From Antedon mediterranea (Eukaryota; Echinodermata; Crinoidea; Comatulida; Antedonidae), in contig NC_092676.1 of NCBI RefSeq assembly GCF_964355755.1, positions 21,124,288-21,188,287 on the forward strand: a stretch of DNA of 64,000 nt. The letters are read 5' to 3'. A model generated the notes under the pieces. The model ran no database searches, had not been told where the DNA came from, and saw only the letters and a list, made by a program, of their open reading frames with translations. Shown here one piece after another: positions 24,991 through 37,800 of the stretch. Position numbers and translations under genes: made by a program. How positions within the stretch are numbered: position 1 is the first letter of the stretch; every line of letters begins with the position of its first letter.

Positions 24991-27225
24991 ACAAATATAA
25001 GAAATAATCATTTGTGTAAATGTATAAAATTGCCGTCAGTAATTAACTAATTCGTGGTTAACGTGTTTTCCTTCCAATCCTAACGGTCAGGATTCAATTC
25101 TGAAATGGACTTATCCGTCAATGGGTAATTGGCGAATTTCTCGCTGTTGGATGCGTATACATAATGATGATAAAACAATATTATGTATGAATGAAGTAGG
25201 CCTACTTGCTTTATATGGTCGAGGCCTTGTACGACAACAGATGTCTTTCTGAGAACATATAACGACAAGACCCTTCACAAAAGGAAAGTAGGAATTCACG
25301 TTCAAATATCTACCGAGCGAACATCCTAGTCGCTGCTGATTCGCACACTTCATTCGCTGTCGGAGGTTATAGGCGGTCAACTTGACTCCAATCAAAATAT
25401 GTCTAAATTAAAGTTACCTTTTAACTTTGCCCTTTAAATAGCATCATCACAGCAGCGTATGACCTTGCCGATTTAGTGTCGGCAATTAGACATGGCATAA
25501 CGATTGTAACTATGTTTTAAAGATGAGAGACTGCTGGCTAACTACCGTAAGACGTGAATTTGATTATCAATGATGATTAATTATTGTAACAATATATTTC
25601 TATCGTACCGCCTTTTTTTCAATTAACAACCTTTATATCGTTAGTAGGCCTATTATAGCTAATTAATCACAAATATATCGCAAATCACATACCGTATACT
25701 AACGCATTTTTTTATATAGATAATCATAGCAAGGCAATCTAACAACAGGATGCTGAGCTCCGGAGATCAATGGGTTAATTTGTGGCTGCGACACGATCAG
25801 TTCCACGCCCCTTAACAGACACCGCGCCGCGGAGAATATGTAAAATAGTACAGTACTGTGGATTTAGTCGCAGCCAGAAATAAGATCAAAGGACTGTTAC
25901 GAGGACCTATCTTGGTATGTTACTATTTTGTGATTACAGTTATTGAAAAATATTGCGGATGAATTTTGTGCCTATGTAAAAAGTGCAGACGATTTATAAT
26001 AACTAATAAAACAGTCATCATAGGTTAATACCCATGATGCAACACAATACTTTCCCTCAGGAATCCTAATGGAGCAGCGTTGTAATTTACTAATATTAAA
26101 GCCGCATGTCTGTTTTACCTTTCCCTGGTGCCTGGCTAATTACATGACAGATATTTACAAAATTATAAACAAACAAAGCACTTAGTTGTGCAAGGTTTTT
26201 TTATATGCTATGATTTATCAATTCCCCCAATGGAATAGATTTAATATCGATTTCGACATAATCATTTATTATTACCAGGACTGCGTGGTATTGAATGTCA
26301 ATTAATTTCATAAATTAAACAAAAATTATGATTAGATGACGATATTAACGCATGTTGAATAGCTCACCTATTGGCCAAATCAGTTTAAAGTTTAAGTTAT
26401 TCATTACCGTAGATACATTTACAAGCAAAACAATAACTTTACTTTAATTAACCTCTATCATACATAATATGATGGCATTATACATACAATTTTGGCGAGA
26501 AACCTTAGGCACAAATTTGACAAATTTAGGCCTAACAATGAATTATACCAAAACAATTTCTTTTGTTACTGTAATTACAAATAATTTACAAAATTTAGAT
26601 TTCATAGAAAAAGTTTTGGCGAGAATGACAGATTTAGGTAATCAAAATTGGTAATATATTATATTTTGAGTGAATAATTTGGCGTATTTGGAACAGTAGG
26701 CCTACAATTACATAAATTCCGAACGCATTAGGCATTAAGCATATTACATTGTCATCATCATGTTCTGAATTTTGAAATCATCTCACTCTTGCTTCTCGTC
26801 TTCTTTTTTTTTCACCATCTGTATGAGCTTTGCATATAATGCGTTTTCATTTAAGTTTAATTTTCTTATATCCCCATTTCAATTACATTATGATCTCTAT
26901 TAAAGATGTATTGTTCCTTTGACTAATTCAAAAAAAAATAACAAATAAAAGTTTTCGAAAAAAGGTGGGTAATTTTGAAGTATCATAATAGTTATTAAAT
27001 ATCACCAACAATTTTTTGAAAAAAAAAAAAATTAACTGAAATACAGACGTTTTTTTGTTAAAAAAATAACTTTGACTTCCAGTCAAAGTTTTCAATCAAA
27101 ACATATCCCATAATGAAACGCGCTTGTTTGGCTACTCTGTATGCATAATCATAAAACTTCCTCGCGATCTGTGTGAAAATACCTTCTTAACCGTGACGAG
27201 TTGTAAACAATCCTAATTTAGCATA
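24991..27225. other. intergenic, no gene recognised
   Basis: Open frames around 25080-25395 (minus) and 26469-26654 (plus) show no recognisable protein or splice context. A short inverted pair TGGCTGCGAC / GTCGCAGCCA flanks about 75 bases near 25784-25880 and may be a small mobile element. Confidence 0.4.
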
Positions 27226-27719
27226 TGCATAATCATAGTTGCCATTTCTGGCATTATTATGCTTTTTGGCATTATTTGGAGGCCCACGGCATCTGGCATA
27301 ATGCCGCAGCATTATTTAGCCGTTTTTAGCATAATCTGGCATAATTTTGTGTTTTTTGAACAACCAAAAAAATAATATACCACAGAACAAAAATAAAATA
27401 TTTTGTTAATACATATCACCTTACACAATATCATATCGTAAAAAACAGATCTGTTCAGGTTTTCCGTACAATAGTTCTTCCATCCTTTCGTTTCGGACTT
27501 CATCGACTCTTCGGATAGGAAGGCTGCTCGAAAACTACCGTGTGTGCGATATAGGCAGCACAACAAATCCGAAGAGGCTAGCTATTGGCCAATTATGTTG
27601 CTCTATTTCAGAGACCATGCGGGTTATTGGATCCCCAGATATAGAGACAATTGAACGAAAACATTATGAAAGGGGTTTTGTTTTTTCAGTTCATAATTAT
27701 AAGTGGCCACACCCCTACC

Positions 27720-28990
27720 CCAACCCTTAAAATGGCAATTTCCGGTAACTAGAAGCTCTAATTTTAAAAAGAATTTCTTCTAGAGAATTTGTTTTCCATA
27801 TTTCAAATTATGTTCCATTTGCATCGTCGTAGCAACCCTATATTTCAAAATGTTCTTCACCTCTCAGTGACCATGATGGGGCGAGGTCCTAGGGACTCTT
27901 ATACATTTTTATTTAAAATTAAGTGCAATTTCCGGCCATCTAGCAGCTCTATTTTTCCAATTTGTTTTACCTCAGCCCCAACCATGGTGGGGCTGAGGTC
28001 CTTGAAACACTTAATATATATTTTTATTTCCTATTTTAAATTATAATTGGCACTTTCAAAACTATCATGGGCTAAGATCCTGGAGGTACTAATAAATATA
28101 TTTTTATTTCACATTTGAAATTAAGTGCCATTTCCGGCCATTGAGTGAGCAGCTCTATTTTTTTCATATTTTCTTACCTCAGCCCCAACCATGGTGGGGT
28201 TGAGGTCCTGGAGACACAATTAATATATATTTTGATTTCCTATTTTAAATTATAATTGCCATTTTCGAACTATGGTGGGCTAAGATCATGGAGACACTAA
28301 TAAATATATTTTGATTTCATATTTTAAATTAAGTGCCATTATATTTCCGGCCATCTAGCAGCTCTATTTTTCCAATTTATTTTACCTCAGCCCCAACCAT
28401 GGTGGGGCTGAGGTCCTGGAAACACTTAATATATATTTTTATTTCCTATTTTAAATTATAATTGGCACTTTCAAAACTATCATGGGCTAAGATCCTGGAG
28501 GTATACTAATAAATATATTTTTATTTTATATTTGAAATTAAGTGCCATTTCCGACCATTGAGCAGCTCTATTTTTTTCATATTTTCTTACCTCAGCCCCA
28601 ACCATGGTGGGGTTGAGGTCCTGGAGACACAATTAATATATATTTTGATTTCCTATTTTAAATTATAATTGCCATTTTCGAACTATGGTGGGCTAAGATC
28701 ATGGAGACACTAATAAATATATTTTTTTTCATATTTTAAATTAAGTGCCATTTCCGGCCATCGAGTAGGTATTTTTTTCCAAATTTTCTTATCAACCATG
28801 GTGGGGCTGAGGTCCTGGAGACACTCAAAATAATTTTTTTTATTTCCTATTTTAAATTATAATTGCTATTTTCTAATTATGGTGGGCTAAGATCCTTTCA
28901 TATTTGAAATTAAGTGCAAAGATCCCGGCCATCGAGCAGCTCTCATATTTCAGTTCAAAAATTATAAATTTCCATGGCTGTGTAACAGGT
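27720..28990. repeat. nested higher-order tandem repeat inside the hAT-like element
   Basis: A monomer of about 100 bases ends in a TTTTATTTC-type AT-rich tail. It occurs in two diverged forms that alternate: one with CCCCAACCATGGTGGGG, one with ACTATCATGGGCTAAGATCC or its variant. Together they make a unit of about 206 bases. Two consecutive 206-base units are again distinguishable (GGGGCTGAGG versus GGGGTTGAGG), and the 410-base block at 27921-28330 is repeated almost unchanged at 28331-28742. More decayed units lie on both sides. Confidence 0.8.
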
Positions 28991-29002
28991 TTTTTTTTTT
29001 TT

Positions 29003-29024
29003 GGGTGGGGGAGTGGGGTGGGGG
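29003..29024 (+). other. G-quadruplex-type sequence
   Basis: Four runs of three or more G separated by one to three bases follow a run of about twelve T. It fits the usual G4 pattern. It lies inside the hAT-like element. Confidence 0.5.
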
Positions 29025-29312
29025 TTGGTGTTGGTGTCATTTGCAATTACCATTTTCGCACCCCAGATATTTAGAATTATTAGTTATTACTCACAAAACT
29101 AAAAATATAAATTTTGTACGACATGGGGATACAATTTTAGGCCCTATTTTGTGTCAGTTGGGGTTTTACAAACGTTTATTAGACATAAAACCGTTGGTGG
29201 CGCTGTTTAGGGCCACATTTTGGGGATCTGGCATTATTTTTCCCAATCTGGCATTATTTGAGACAGGATACGGCATAATTTAAATTTTATCGCTGGCAAC
29301 GCTGTGCATAAT

Positions 29313-30203
29313 GCGTACTCATGGTTTGAAATCTTTGTTTACTTTCGCTCGTGACGATTTTCCAGATGAAATGTAATCAAACTAATTTACCTGTTAATTA
29401 CGTAAACTTGTTGTTTTTGGCTCAAATTTTCGACTTAAAGTGAATAACTTTAATATTACTTTGATATGGCCACTTTAAATTTAGAATATTTTGACCTTCA
29501 TTTTTTTGTGTTTCAAGGGACAATACATCTTTAAGGGGATATCTTCTGGGACCTTTTATTATGGATGTCCCCTGAATAGGGGTTGATGCATAACGATCTA
29601 ATATGATGTTTTCCTCGTTCGTTTCACGACGAGAAAGTCTCCCCTTGATAGTGGGTGTCTCAAGGGAAGAGTTCCCTGTATTCAATAGTTCCTTCTAGAA
29701 AAATTATATTCAACTTATAGAAGATATAATGTCCGTCAAATATTTTTTGTTGTTGAATATGGCATTTTGATGATCGATAAAAGTTATTCACTTTGAATAC
29801 AAATTGTATCGAAAACAAATAATTTACCTTTTCAAGTTGTTGGGGTATATCTTTAACATTAATTCTATTATAAAAAAAACGAAACATGTATTTGAATAAA
29901 AATGATAACATTTGAAAAAGGTGATTGTATTTAATTTTCTTTATTAAAATAAATCGTCAGAAACGTGAACACATATTTCTATGGCCAAAGAAACCTTGCG
30001 AAAAAAAGTTAGAAGAAAATACTTAGAGCACAATATTGCAATAATCTAAAACAACTAGCGATCCATTAACTAATCTCTAGGGTAATAAGTAGGATATTGA
30101 AGTTAATACATGAACACGCGTTTATTAGTTCATTTACTTTTTGGTAACCGAACCATCGACATCTTTTCGGAGGACAGTTTGTTGTAAACATCACAAAACA
30201 AAA
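29313..30203. other. intergenic, upstream of the small cysteine-rich gene
   Basis: No exon is recognised. The two minus-strand open frames at 29422-29685 and 29660-29911 have no recognisable sequence. Confidence 0.4.
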
Positions 30204-32118
30204 ATGAGGAAGTTTGTAGCATTTGGACTTGTTTGCCTTATTCTTGCTGTTGCATTTACAGAATCAGTAAGTATTCCCTTTATTATAAATTTAGTAGCAT
30301 AAGTAACATATAGCAAAACATGCATGTATATAGCATATTAATTAGGTAAATGTGTATTTGTTGGCAGTACAAACCATTTTTTGTTTGTGAATAGATCTTA
30401 AAATTGTAGCTTGTAGTTTAAACGATTTGACCAATGTCTGTAATTTTCGAGCGTATAGGAAAGCTGAAAAGTGTATAAAATAATCCATACCCGTATCATG
30501 TTATCTATTGCAATTTCAATTTCCCTCTAGGCCAAAGATATTGCATGGACAAACATTGTAAACCTACCTGAAGTGTAGTGTGGTTACAGGCAATATTGTC
30601 TAACTACCATTTATTTGAAAAGTTTGACCAGATTACTGAAAAACAAATCCACATATAATTTGATACGAGCAAAGCTCCACGCCTATTGGGTGCTTGTTTG
30701 ACCGGTAGTCAATATAATCATCTGAACAGTGTGAATAAAAATAATTATACTTGTACTATTGTGAATTCCACATTATGTTGAACTATTAGGAATTCACACC
30801 ATTCCATTATACACTACACACATTTTCAAGAAAAATAAATAATTGAACACAATTTAGAAATATTTTCACCAAGTTGTTCTGACATGTTTTTCGATAACTA
30901 TCAATATCGTCAAAATCTAGTAAATCGTTGTGAATCAACGTTTAAAACGTTTTCAAACTGAGTCTGTCACGTCATTGATGACGAATAAATTATAAAGACA
31001 AACACAGATGCTGACTTTAACACTTCTCACTTTGGATCAGCAGAAAAACAAGCCTCGTATGGTTCCACTTTTGACGCATATTTATGGAGGTTTTCGTACT
31101 TTACCAATCTGTCATGATTCATTTGTTCTGCTTGTTACTGAACAAAAACAATAAAAAATAAGATTTTTATTTTTTCTAAACTTTGTTTAATGAGGGTGAC
31201 TTAAAGGCGCTAAAACATTTACCAAACAACGATATACATACACAAAATGTGAAAAAGTTAAAAAAAACAAACATTAAAAACCTTATAATAATGTTTATAG
31301 AAATATATAAAAATATGCCATACAATGAATTGGAAAATTACGTAACCTGGGGATAGTGTCTGCCATAATAAATAAAGTCATACTTTAATTTAAATTTATA
31401 TTTAATGTTTCGCATTACAATGGGTAATGTATTAAGTAAGGACGGTGCTTTATGTAAAAAAAACAGTCCCTGAAGGTTTCAAAACAAGGAAAGGGGACAA
31501 CGATGAAAGAACCTTTCTAGCACTTTGAGTTCAATGAGATCTTTTGTGGATTCTTGTAAGATGGCAGTTTTGGTAGTCCGGTATGAAAACGTTGGTGGCG
31601 CCACTGACAAATGTACCAGACGATTCCATTCCTCTCAGTCGGACGATTATTCTACTAATTATATCATTAAGAATTTATAGTTGCCTTTGGTTTTTTTGTG
31701 AACCAATGTTGCAATATTTAGTTCATAGTATAATACCTTTATAATAATATCTTTTTACGGTTATTAAAAATGTTTTGTTAGGCCTACTAATGAGTATTTC
31801 ACTAACCTGGTTGAAAATTGTTCTTTCAGAATGCTCGAAGCTGCTCGAGTCACGCCGACTGTGGCCTTCTCTCTGGTATGTCATGTAGAAGTGGCTCATG
31901 TGTAAGAATTGTTCGACGAGATGGTGAGTATTAGGTAGATAGGCAGGCCCTATCGGTAGTATAGGTCTCTAAATGTTGACGATGTTGAAGGAAAGAGTAT
32001 ATACAATCTTACTAATTTCTTTTTAGGCGGCGATAACGGTATGGCACAGTTTATCGGATCTGATCTCGAACTAGAAATCGAAGCAGATGAAGAAGATGAT
32101 GATGAAGATGATGATTAA
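30204..32118 (+). CDS. small secreted four-cysteine protein with acidic tail (3 exons)
   Basis: Exons join(30204..30266, 31830..31923, 32027..32118), 82 residues, introns GT/AG in phases 0 and 1. Exon 1 is a complete signal peptide (MRKFVAFGLVCLILAVAFTES). Exon 2 carries one compact cysteine motif: C26, C32, C40, C45, spacing 5-7-4, reading CSSHADCGLLSGMSC then RSGSC. A dibasic RR follows at 50-51. Exon 3 ends in a strongly acidic tail (about 72-82, only Asp and Glu after the Ala). A polyadenylation signal AATAAA is at 32273-32278. I do not recognise a family. The cysteine pattern loosely recalls short disulphide knots of secreted peptides. The dibasic site could be cleaved to release the N-terminal knot, but that is inference. 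Intron 1 is 1.6 kb with no recognised content. Confidence 0.72.
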
Positions 32119-33129
32119 AAAGTCAATCATGTGATCGTTTTCTTGACCCTCATTGGTCATCTTATCCGGCATTTTTCCATATCTTTATTGTAGTATAAAC
32201 ATAGAAATATATTCCACATTCACAACGATTATAATTAAGAAGGTATCCTCTGTTTGTTCAGCCTGTAACAACAATAAACGTCTTCCATAAAAAATGTCGT
32301 TTTCGTCTTGTTTTATTACATAGTCGCACGGAAGCTCAACCAAACCAATTAATACAAAATTATATTATATTATTTGACATTGTGTGTTTAACGTGATTGA
32401 TGTTGTACCTAATGACTGACTGGCCATAATGTAATTCAAAGCTATAGCATGGTACGTTTCTCGTAATTCAAGTTTACCCGAAGCATCACACTAAAGTGAC
32501 GAAAAGCCATACGCAAAGAATATACATGTAATCCACACCAACAAGCGTAACGCTTTAATAGTCTTGTATTATTAAATATGAAAAATAGGGAAACCGTTGA
32601 AGAACCGCTCATTTAAATTGTTTTATTTCATTTGTGTGGGTTAACAATGGACAAATCTCACTTGGATTCAATCATTTTGTATTATGTTATTAAAGTACAT
32701 TGTTATCCCATACGGTACAATTAGTACTTTATTTATTTCAAACTTTGTTACCGTACAATACAGACCTGCCTACTCGGCGTAAGTTAATTGAAATACTTGA
32801 TATATGCCTAAGACGTCTTATCGGAAACACTCATAAAAAAAGTATTTGCGACTTTTCAGATATCTAAAGAACACAATTAAAGTTTTACAATCAACATCGG
32901 CACATCAATAAGATTGTAGTGTTACCTGTTTATTATATCGAATAAAAAGATCTTGTTTTGTGGTCATATGGCCTCATGCAGCTGGAATGGTCTTGGAAAG
33001 TTCAAAATTCCACAAAGGACTGTTGCTTCGTTTTACATAATTATTTATTCTTTTTTTCATTATAAAAATATAATGATAATGGTAATACATTCACCTAAGG
33101 CAAGCAGTTAAGACAGTGGGACTGTAATT

Positions 33130-33285
33130 ACCTAGAATGAGTCTTTCCGGATAAGGACTAAAACCCGTAGGTCCAGTGTACACACAGGTATAGTGTACAC
33201 TACCGGTAGCTCATGTAAATCTAGTACATTTTTCGAGACGAGTAGGGAGTTATCCCGGTGTACTAGTACATCACAGCCAATGGTC
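33130..33285 (-). repeat. dispersed repeat, copy 2 of 2
   Basis: Shares ordered words with 11960-12085: a GTACTAGTACA or ACTAGTACACC core, a GACGAGTAGGGAGT or ACTCGTCTCG core, CATGAGCTA and GACCTACGG. The copies are partly in opposite orientation. The minus-strand open frame here is a by-product. Confidence 0.4.
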
Positions 33286-33838
33286 ATAACTGAGCCCTTG
33301 GATACCAGTCTTTGACTGAAGAGGTTACATTTTCTTAGACACATTATATACATCGAAATCCAAATCTTTACCAATTCCTCCATGGCTGCAGTATGTTGTA
33401 TTATACAAATCGTAATGACATGACCTGTTTTTTTCTTTCAAATTGTTGAGCTTAGTTATCGAAAATAGAACTACTTTCAAAACAGGTGACATCCTTTTGA
33501 GAAATTTGTTCAGATTTAGTGTGCAGGTGGCAAAACCGTACGGAATCAAAATATCGCTTTTGTTCCATATGGCTAAATAACAACTATCATTGTTTTTAAA
33601 CTCTGTAATAAATAATAGAGAAAGTCCTACAAGTTGTTTTATAGTTATCATATTTATCATCTTTACTTGTGGTGAGATGTCAATTAAAAAAACTGATAAT
33701 AGGCCTTATAACGTATAATACAGAATCTGTGTTTTAGTCAGCAGTCAAGTTTTACTAGCTTAACTCTTAAAATGTAGATATACAAAACATTAATACTTGT
33801 GGTCATATCCTTATACAATAAACTGACAATGTGGTCAC

Positions 33839-33910
33839 CTGAACTCTGCCGGGTTCAGATCCTGAACTCCTCCGGGTTCAGATTCTGAACTCCTTCGAGT
33901 TCAGATCCTG
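33839..33910. repeat. 24-bp tandem repeat, three copies
   Basis: CTGAACTCCTCCGGGTTCAG plus ATCC or ATTC occurs three times head to tail with only a few differences (33839-33862, 33863-33886, 33887-33910). Each unit contains the imperfect palindrome GAACTC...GGGTTC. Confidence 0.85.
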
Positions 33911-34089
33911 TGACATGAGATTGTCTTCAGACACGTTCCATCTACAATGTCTTTGTTGATAATCTGTCATTGTGTTTGTTCCAACGGTTTCCAAATTGCT
34001 AGAGGAAGTTAAAGATTTAGTATACTTAATTCATGCTGTGACATAACCTATGACCTATTGTATTTTATATATTTTATATATCTGGGCAT

Positions 34090-34386
34090 ATGGGAAGATC
34101 TTACAACATGAAAACTTTTCCTACAGTAAGCAGTAAGCTCTCTGTTCTACGTAACGTATTCCTTTTCGATGAGTCTGGAAACTCTATCTGTGCCTTGATT
34201 GTTTAAAAAACACCCGACAAGAAATGACACTATAGTCTTATACCGTTTTGGTTTCACTTGTCATCCAGCGGGTCTGATTCAATTGCAAGAGTCAATGAAC
34301 AATTGAATGAACTTGTTGAAAAGAACGTTCGTGTACATAAACCACTGTACAACCAACTGTCTAAAGAACGGAAGCGTTTTATTTAA
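34090..34386 (+). pseudogene. decayed open reading frame of unknown origin
   Basis: One plus-strand frame reads like protein over almost 100 codons and is interrupted only by TAA at 34204 and TGA at 34225. It contains SKLSVLRNVFLFDESGNSIC, then after the stops HYSLIPFWFHLSSSGSDSI, then VNEQLNELVEKNVRVHKPLY and a KERKRF end before TAA. The amino-acid composition is far from that of random AT-rich frames. A possible splice acceptor (CTTTTCCTACAG) lies at 34123-34134. I do not recognise the family. It could be a mobile-element remnant or an old exon. Confidence 0.35.
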
Positions 34387-34732
34387 GTCCGTTATTATAT
34401 ATAATATTATGATCTTATGCTTTGTTTTTGAAGTGGTGATATTATATTTTTAACTGAAAGAGTGTCTGTAATTCGTTCTGAAAGATGTTTTTATGTTGTC
34501 AGTTCAAATTTTAGGTCAACGGATTGTGTCTAAATTACAACTTTAAGTTGATCTTTTATTAATTTGAAGTGAAGTGGTTGGGATTATTCATTGTTTCGCT
34601 CTAAAGAATAGACAACTGAAATAAATATGTCCCTAATCAGGATAAAACTTCAAGGACCAAATAATACAATAGGTTATCACTAAAAGAACAAATTTAGTAT
34701 AAATATGATATATATCCAGGCTATGATATAAG

Positions 34733-34769
34733 TATAAAAGACTTCATCAGTCCGAGTGCAAATCATTCC
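34733..34769 (+). promoter_or_regulatory. TATA box and initiator of the ADAMTS-type gene
   Basis: A perfect TATAAAAG is at 34733-34740. The initiator-like TCATTCC follows at 34763-34769, with its A at the expected distance of about 32 bases. This places transcription start near 34765. The in-frame upstream ATG at 34756 would then lie outside the transcript, leaving 34822 as the start codon. Confidence 0.65.
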
Positions 34770-34821
34770 ACCGGTTTTCTTCAACATCTTTAAGTTGCAA
34801 GTGCGTACATACAGAACAGCA

Positions 34822-37800
34822 ATGGCTAGGTCTAATTACTTTGAACTTCTTGGTATCTTTGTGTTCTTTGTGTTATCATTAAGTTTTGTATCTGGGAAAC
34901 CATCGGTATGTATATGCACTTTAAGTAAAAATGTCATGTAATCAATTTATAACAAGTGTATGCTAGTAACTTTAAGATATAATTTATGATATGGACCAAA
35001 TTACCATATTCTGTTGAAATTGAATTGTACAATACTATTTATAGTATCGTTTTTGAATTTATACTTTCTTGATAACATTTATTTTGTAACATCAGGAAAA
35101 ATGCTAAAAGTAAACTCTTTGTTTCATTACCGTAATTGGTCAATTCACTAACCATTGCGGAACAAGGTCGATAGAGTAATCGTTATGTATTTCAATTTTT
35201 AACAATTGTATTGGTAATAAAGTAAATAACTTTTCAGGTTTTGAAACTGTCAAAGAGAGACGTGATGAGTTATCTTGCATCTGAAAATATTGATTCAGGT
35301 TAGTAAGGAGTTTTTAACTTCATTAAGTTACAGTATCTGTTTTATTGTTTGAAAGTTTGCATTGCGAAATCAAATATTGATATAAACAATGAGGACGTTC
35401 AAAGCATATTGATCGAAACGTCGATAAACTCCACAGTTATTTTAAGAACTAATACACGTGGTGTACCGCAAACTTTATATCAACAGTATCTTTTTTCTTA
35501 CAAGCTCAATCTTACCTGGTACTAGTTATTGGGCTTATAATATTTATGAATTAAAATCTCATGTAAAATGATAATTAAAAAAGAAAATGTTGAATAAGCC
35601 AATTTAAAGTATAACCTAAAGTTCATTCACTTTGATTAGATTGAAAAACACTGATAACCTAATATAAAAAAAAACACCAAAAGTCAATGACTTTGGTAAA
35701 ATGTAACTGTATATTTGTTCTCTTTTTTTATAAATAAAATAATTGAGTTTTGTTCCTTCGTTTTGGAAAAAAAGGAAGGATTTAAAATTAATTAAAAATT
35801 ACGAAATGGTCCAGTATTCAAAGTTTCATTTGACACATCTTATTTGACATGTTTTTGGGGACAATATTATCTGTCTATACTATCAAACTTTATGTGTCAA
35901 ACAAAATGCCCATATGTGGACATGATGATGTCATATTACTACCACATTTAAGCATATCACTATACCATATTTGGGCACATCACACTGTTTTTTGTCAAAC
36001 TAGTTTGATAGTGTAGACAGAGCTTTAAGAATGATTCTACTTTCGTTTTAGTTGCTGACTTTGACATTGCTCCTACGATGCATATACAAGATAACCATAG
36101 GAACAAACGCTCTGTAAACGTTGACGAAAAAGAAATAAGATTCAACGCCTTTGAAGAGAACTTTCATCTGAAAGTGCAGCTTAATATAGGTAAGGAATGA
36201 TTATTTAAATACGACACAGGGTAAAGTTATTACCAATTCTGACGTAATTTTGTTAATTGATTGGATTTCAATCTAATCCACTGGATTTACTTGTTTAGTA
36301 AACAGTCCAGTGTATTAGATTGGTATCTCCACTTCCTAAATCATTAAAGATTCTTGATTTTCTGTTTGAGAAACAAAAGCGAACCTTGTTTACAACCCTT
36401 TTATGGCCATATAGTACGTAAGATCTCTTTGGCAGGGAACAAATGCTTATAAAACTACGTTATTGACTTTCTTGCTACACATTCATGAAATATAAAGAAT
36501 TTCAGCAAAAACTGTTTCTATTCAGACTTCAGATCTGTATCAGTTATTAATAAATAATGATTTTTATTAAAACAGACTTTTCAAGGAAAATGTTCACTAT
36601 TTAGTTGGTTAAATCACTGACAAAAATAGGGGCCTAAGTGAGTTAGGAGTACATTCTAGTCGAAAGGATTACTTGAGAAATGTTGGATAAAGTTAATCGT
36701 AATTCTCAATAATTACAGATTATACACCTATACGACATATCCATTCATAATTGTTCTGTAAATAATGGACCTGTGTATTAATAATAATATTAGACCGTCA
36801 TAAATTATTCATAAATCAAACAAATCTAAAATTAATATGTAATTGCGTCTTACTATTAGTACTACCAACAATGACGTTGACTGTACATGTATTAACTTTG
36901 ATAAAATCCGCCTTGACTCTCGTTTGACTCTAGATTTTTTGAATAGACCCATTAATCCAATATGGAAGTTTAGCTATTTAAATATTTAAGTATATTCAAA
37001 TATCCAGGTCAGCTTTAAGCTCGTGGTTAACAAAATGAAGTTAAATCAATGTTTATACTGAGATATTGATTGGATTGAATCTACATGTTTTAAGGAAATT
37101 AAAAAAAAAAAAAATAGGACTTTGGTCTACATTGTACACTAATATTAAATATTGCTATGATGACATTACAATAAAGTAAGAGTGTTTGTGACGAGATTAT
37201 AGAGATGTACTTGAGGAGTTGGAAACACCTTTCGAAGTAGAAAAATATGGATTTATAAGTAGATAAAGTAGTAAAATAATATTGTTTTCAAAACTATAGT
37301 AACTTTAAACTTAGCAGAATAATAACATATTTTTTTATTTAAATAATTATATTTCAGGAGGTAGAAAATACAATATTCACTTAACTTGATTTAGGCCTAT
37401 ATATGAATATAAATAATATAAATATTTTTTATTTTCTATCTAGTAACAAACTGTGCACATTCAACTATATTATTAATGAATTTAATATACTGTAAATATT
37501 TCTTTAAAATAAGTATACGACTTTGTTAGGGAAAAACTCCACGTGCATTCCTATATTGTTTTATTGTATCAATACATTTTTCCATTAAAACAATCTAGAA
37601 ATGTTATACTAAACTATAAGTTTTATAAGTTGTGTTCACCGATCATCTGTGAACATTCATTTTCAAAGCTAGGCCCAGAACTTTGGAATAACCTTTCAAG
37701 CACAATTCGTGACTCATCTTCAATTATAACTTAAAAAAAACTATTGAAAACCCATCTTTTCCCGAAATAATTATGTTACCTGATGATCGGTCATTGTAAA

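Larger units (their letters stand above)
27226..29312. mobile_element. hAT-like non-autonomous element with 8-bp target duplication
   Basis: The 8-base word TGCATAAT flanks the element at 27226-27233 and 29305-29312, the size typical of hAT transposons. The inner left end starts CATAGTTGCCA. The reverse complement of the inner right end starts CAGCGTTGCCA, close to the usual hAT terminus CAGNGTTGCCA. Both ends carry repeated CTGGCATTATT or AATAATGCCAG words in opposite orientation, as expected for subterminal transposase sites. The interior is mostly a tandem array (27720-28990) and no transposase is evident, although a short minus-strand open frame at 27312-27566 lies just inside the left end. 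Confidence 0.7.
32119..34030. other. 3' flank of the small secreted gene and intergenic DNA
   Basis: After the polyadenylation signal at 32273 no exon is recognised. The minus-strand open frames at 33132-33660 overlap a dispersed repeat and are not treated as genes. A 24-base tandem repeat lies at 33839-33910. Confidence 0.45.

Noticed and set aside
33132-33660. Overlapping minus-strand frames of 83 and 111 codons
   Set aside because: The region shares ordered words with the dispersed repeat near 11960-12085 and has no splice or domain support.
34756-34821. Upstream in-frame ATG for the ADAMTS-type gene
   Set aside because: It lies before the predicted transcription start, and the signal peptide begins properly at 34822.
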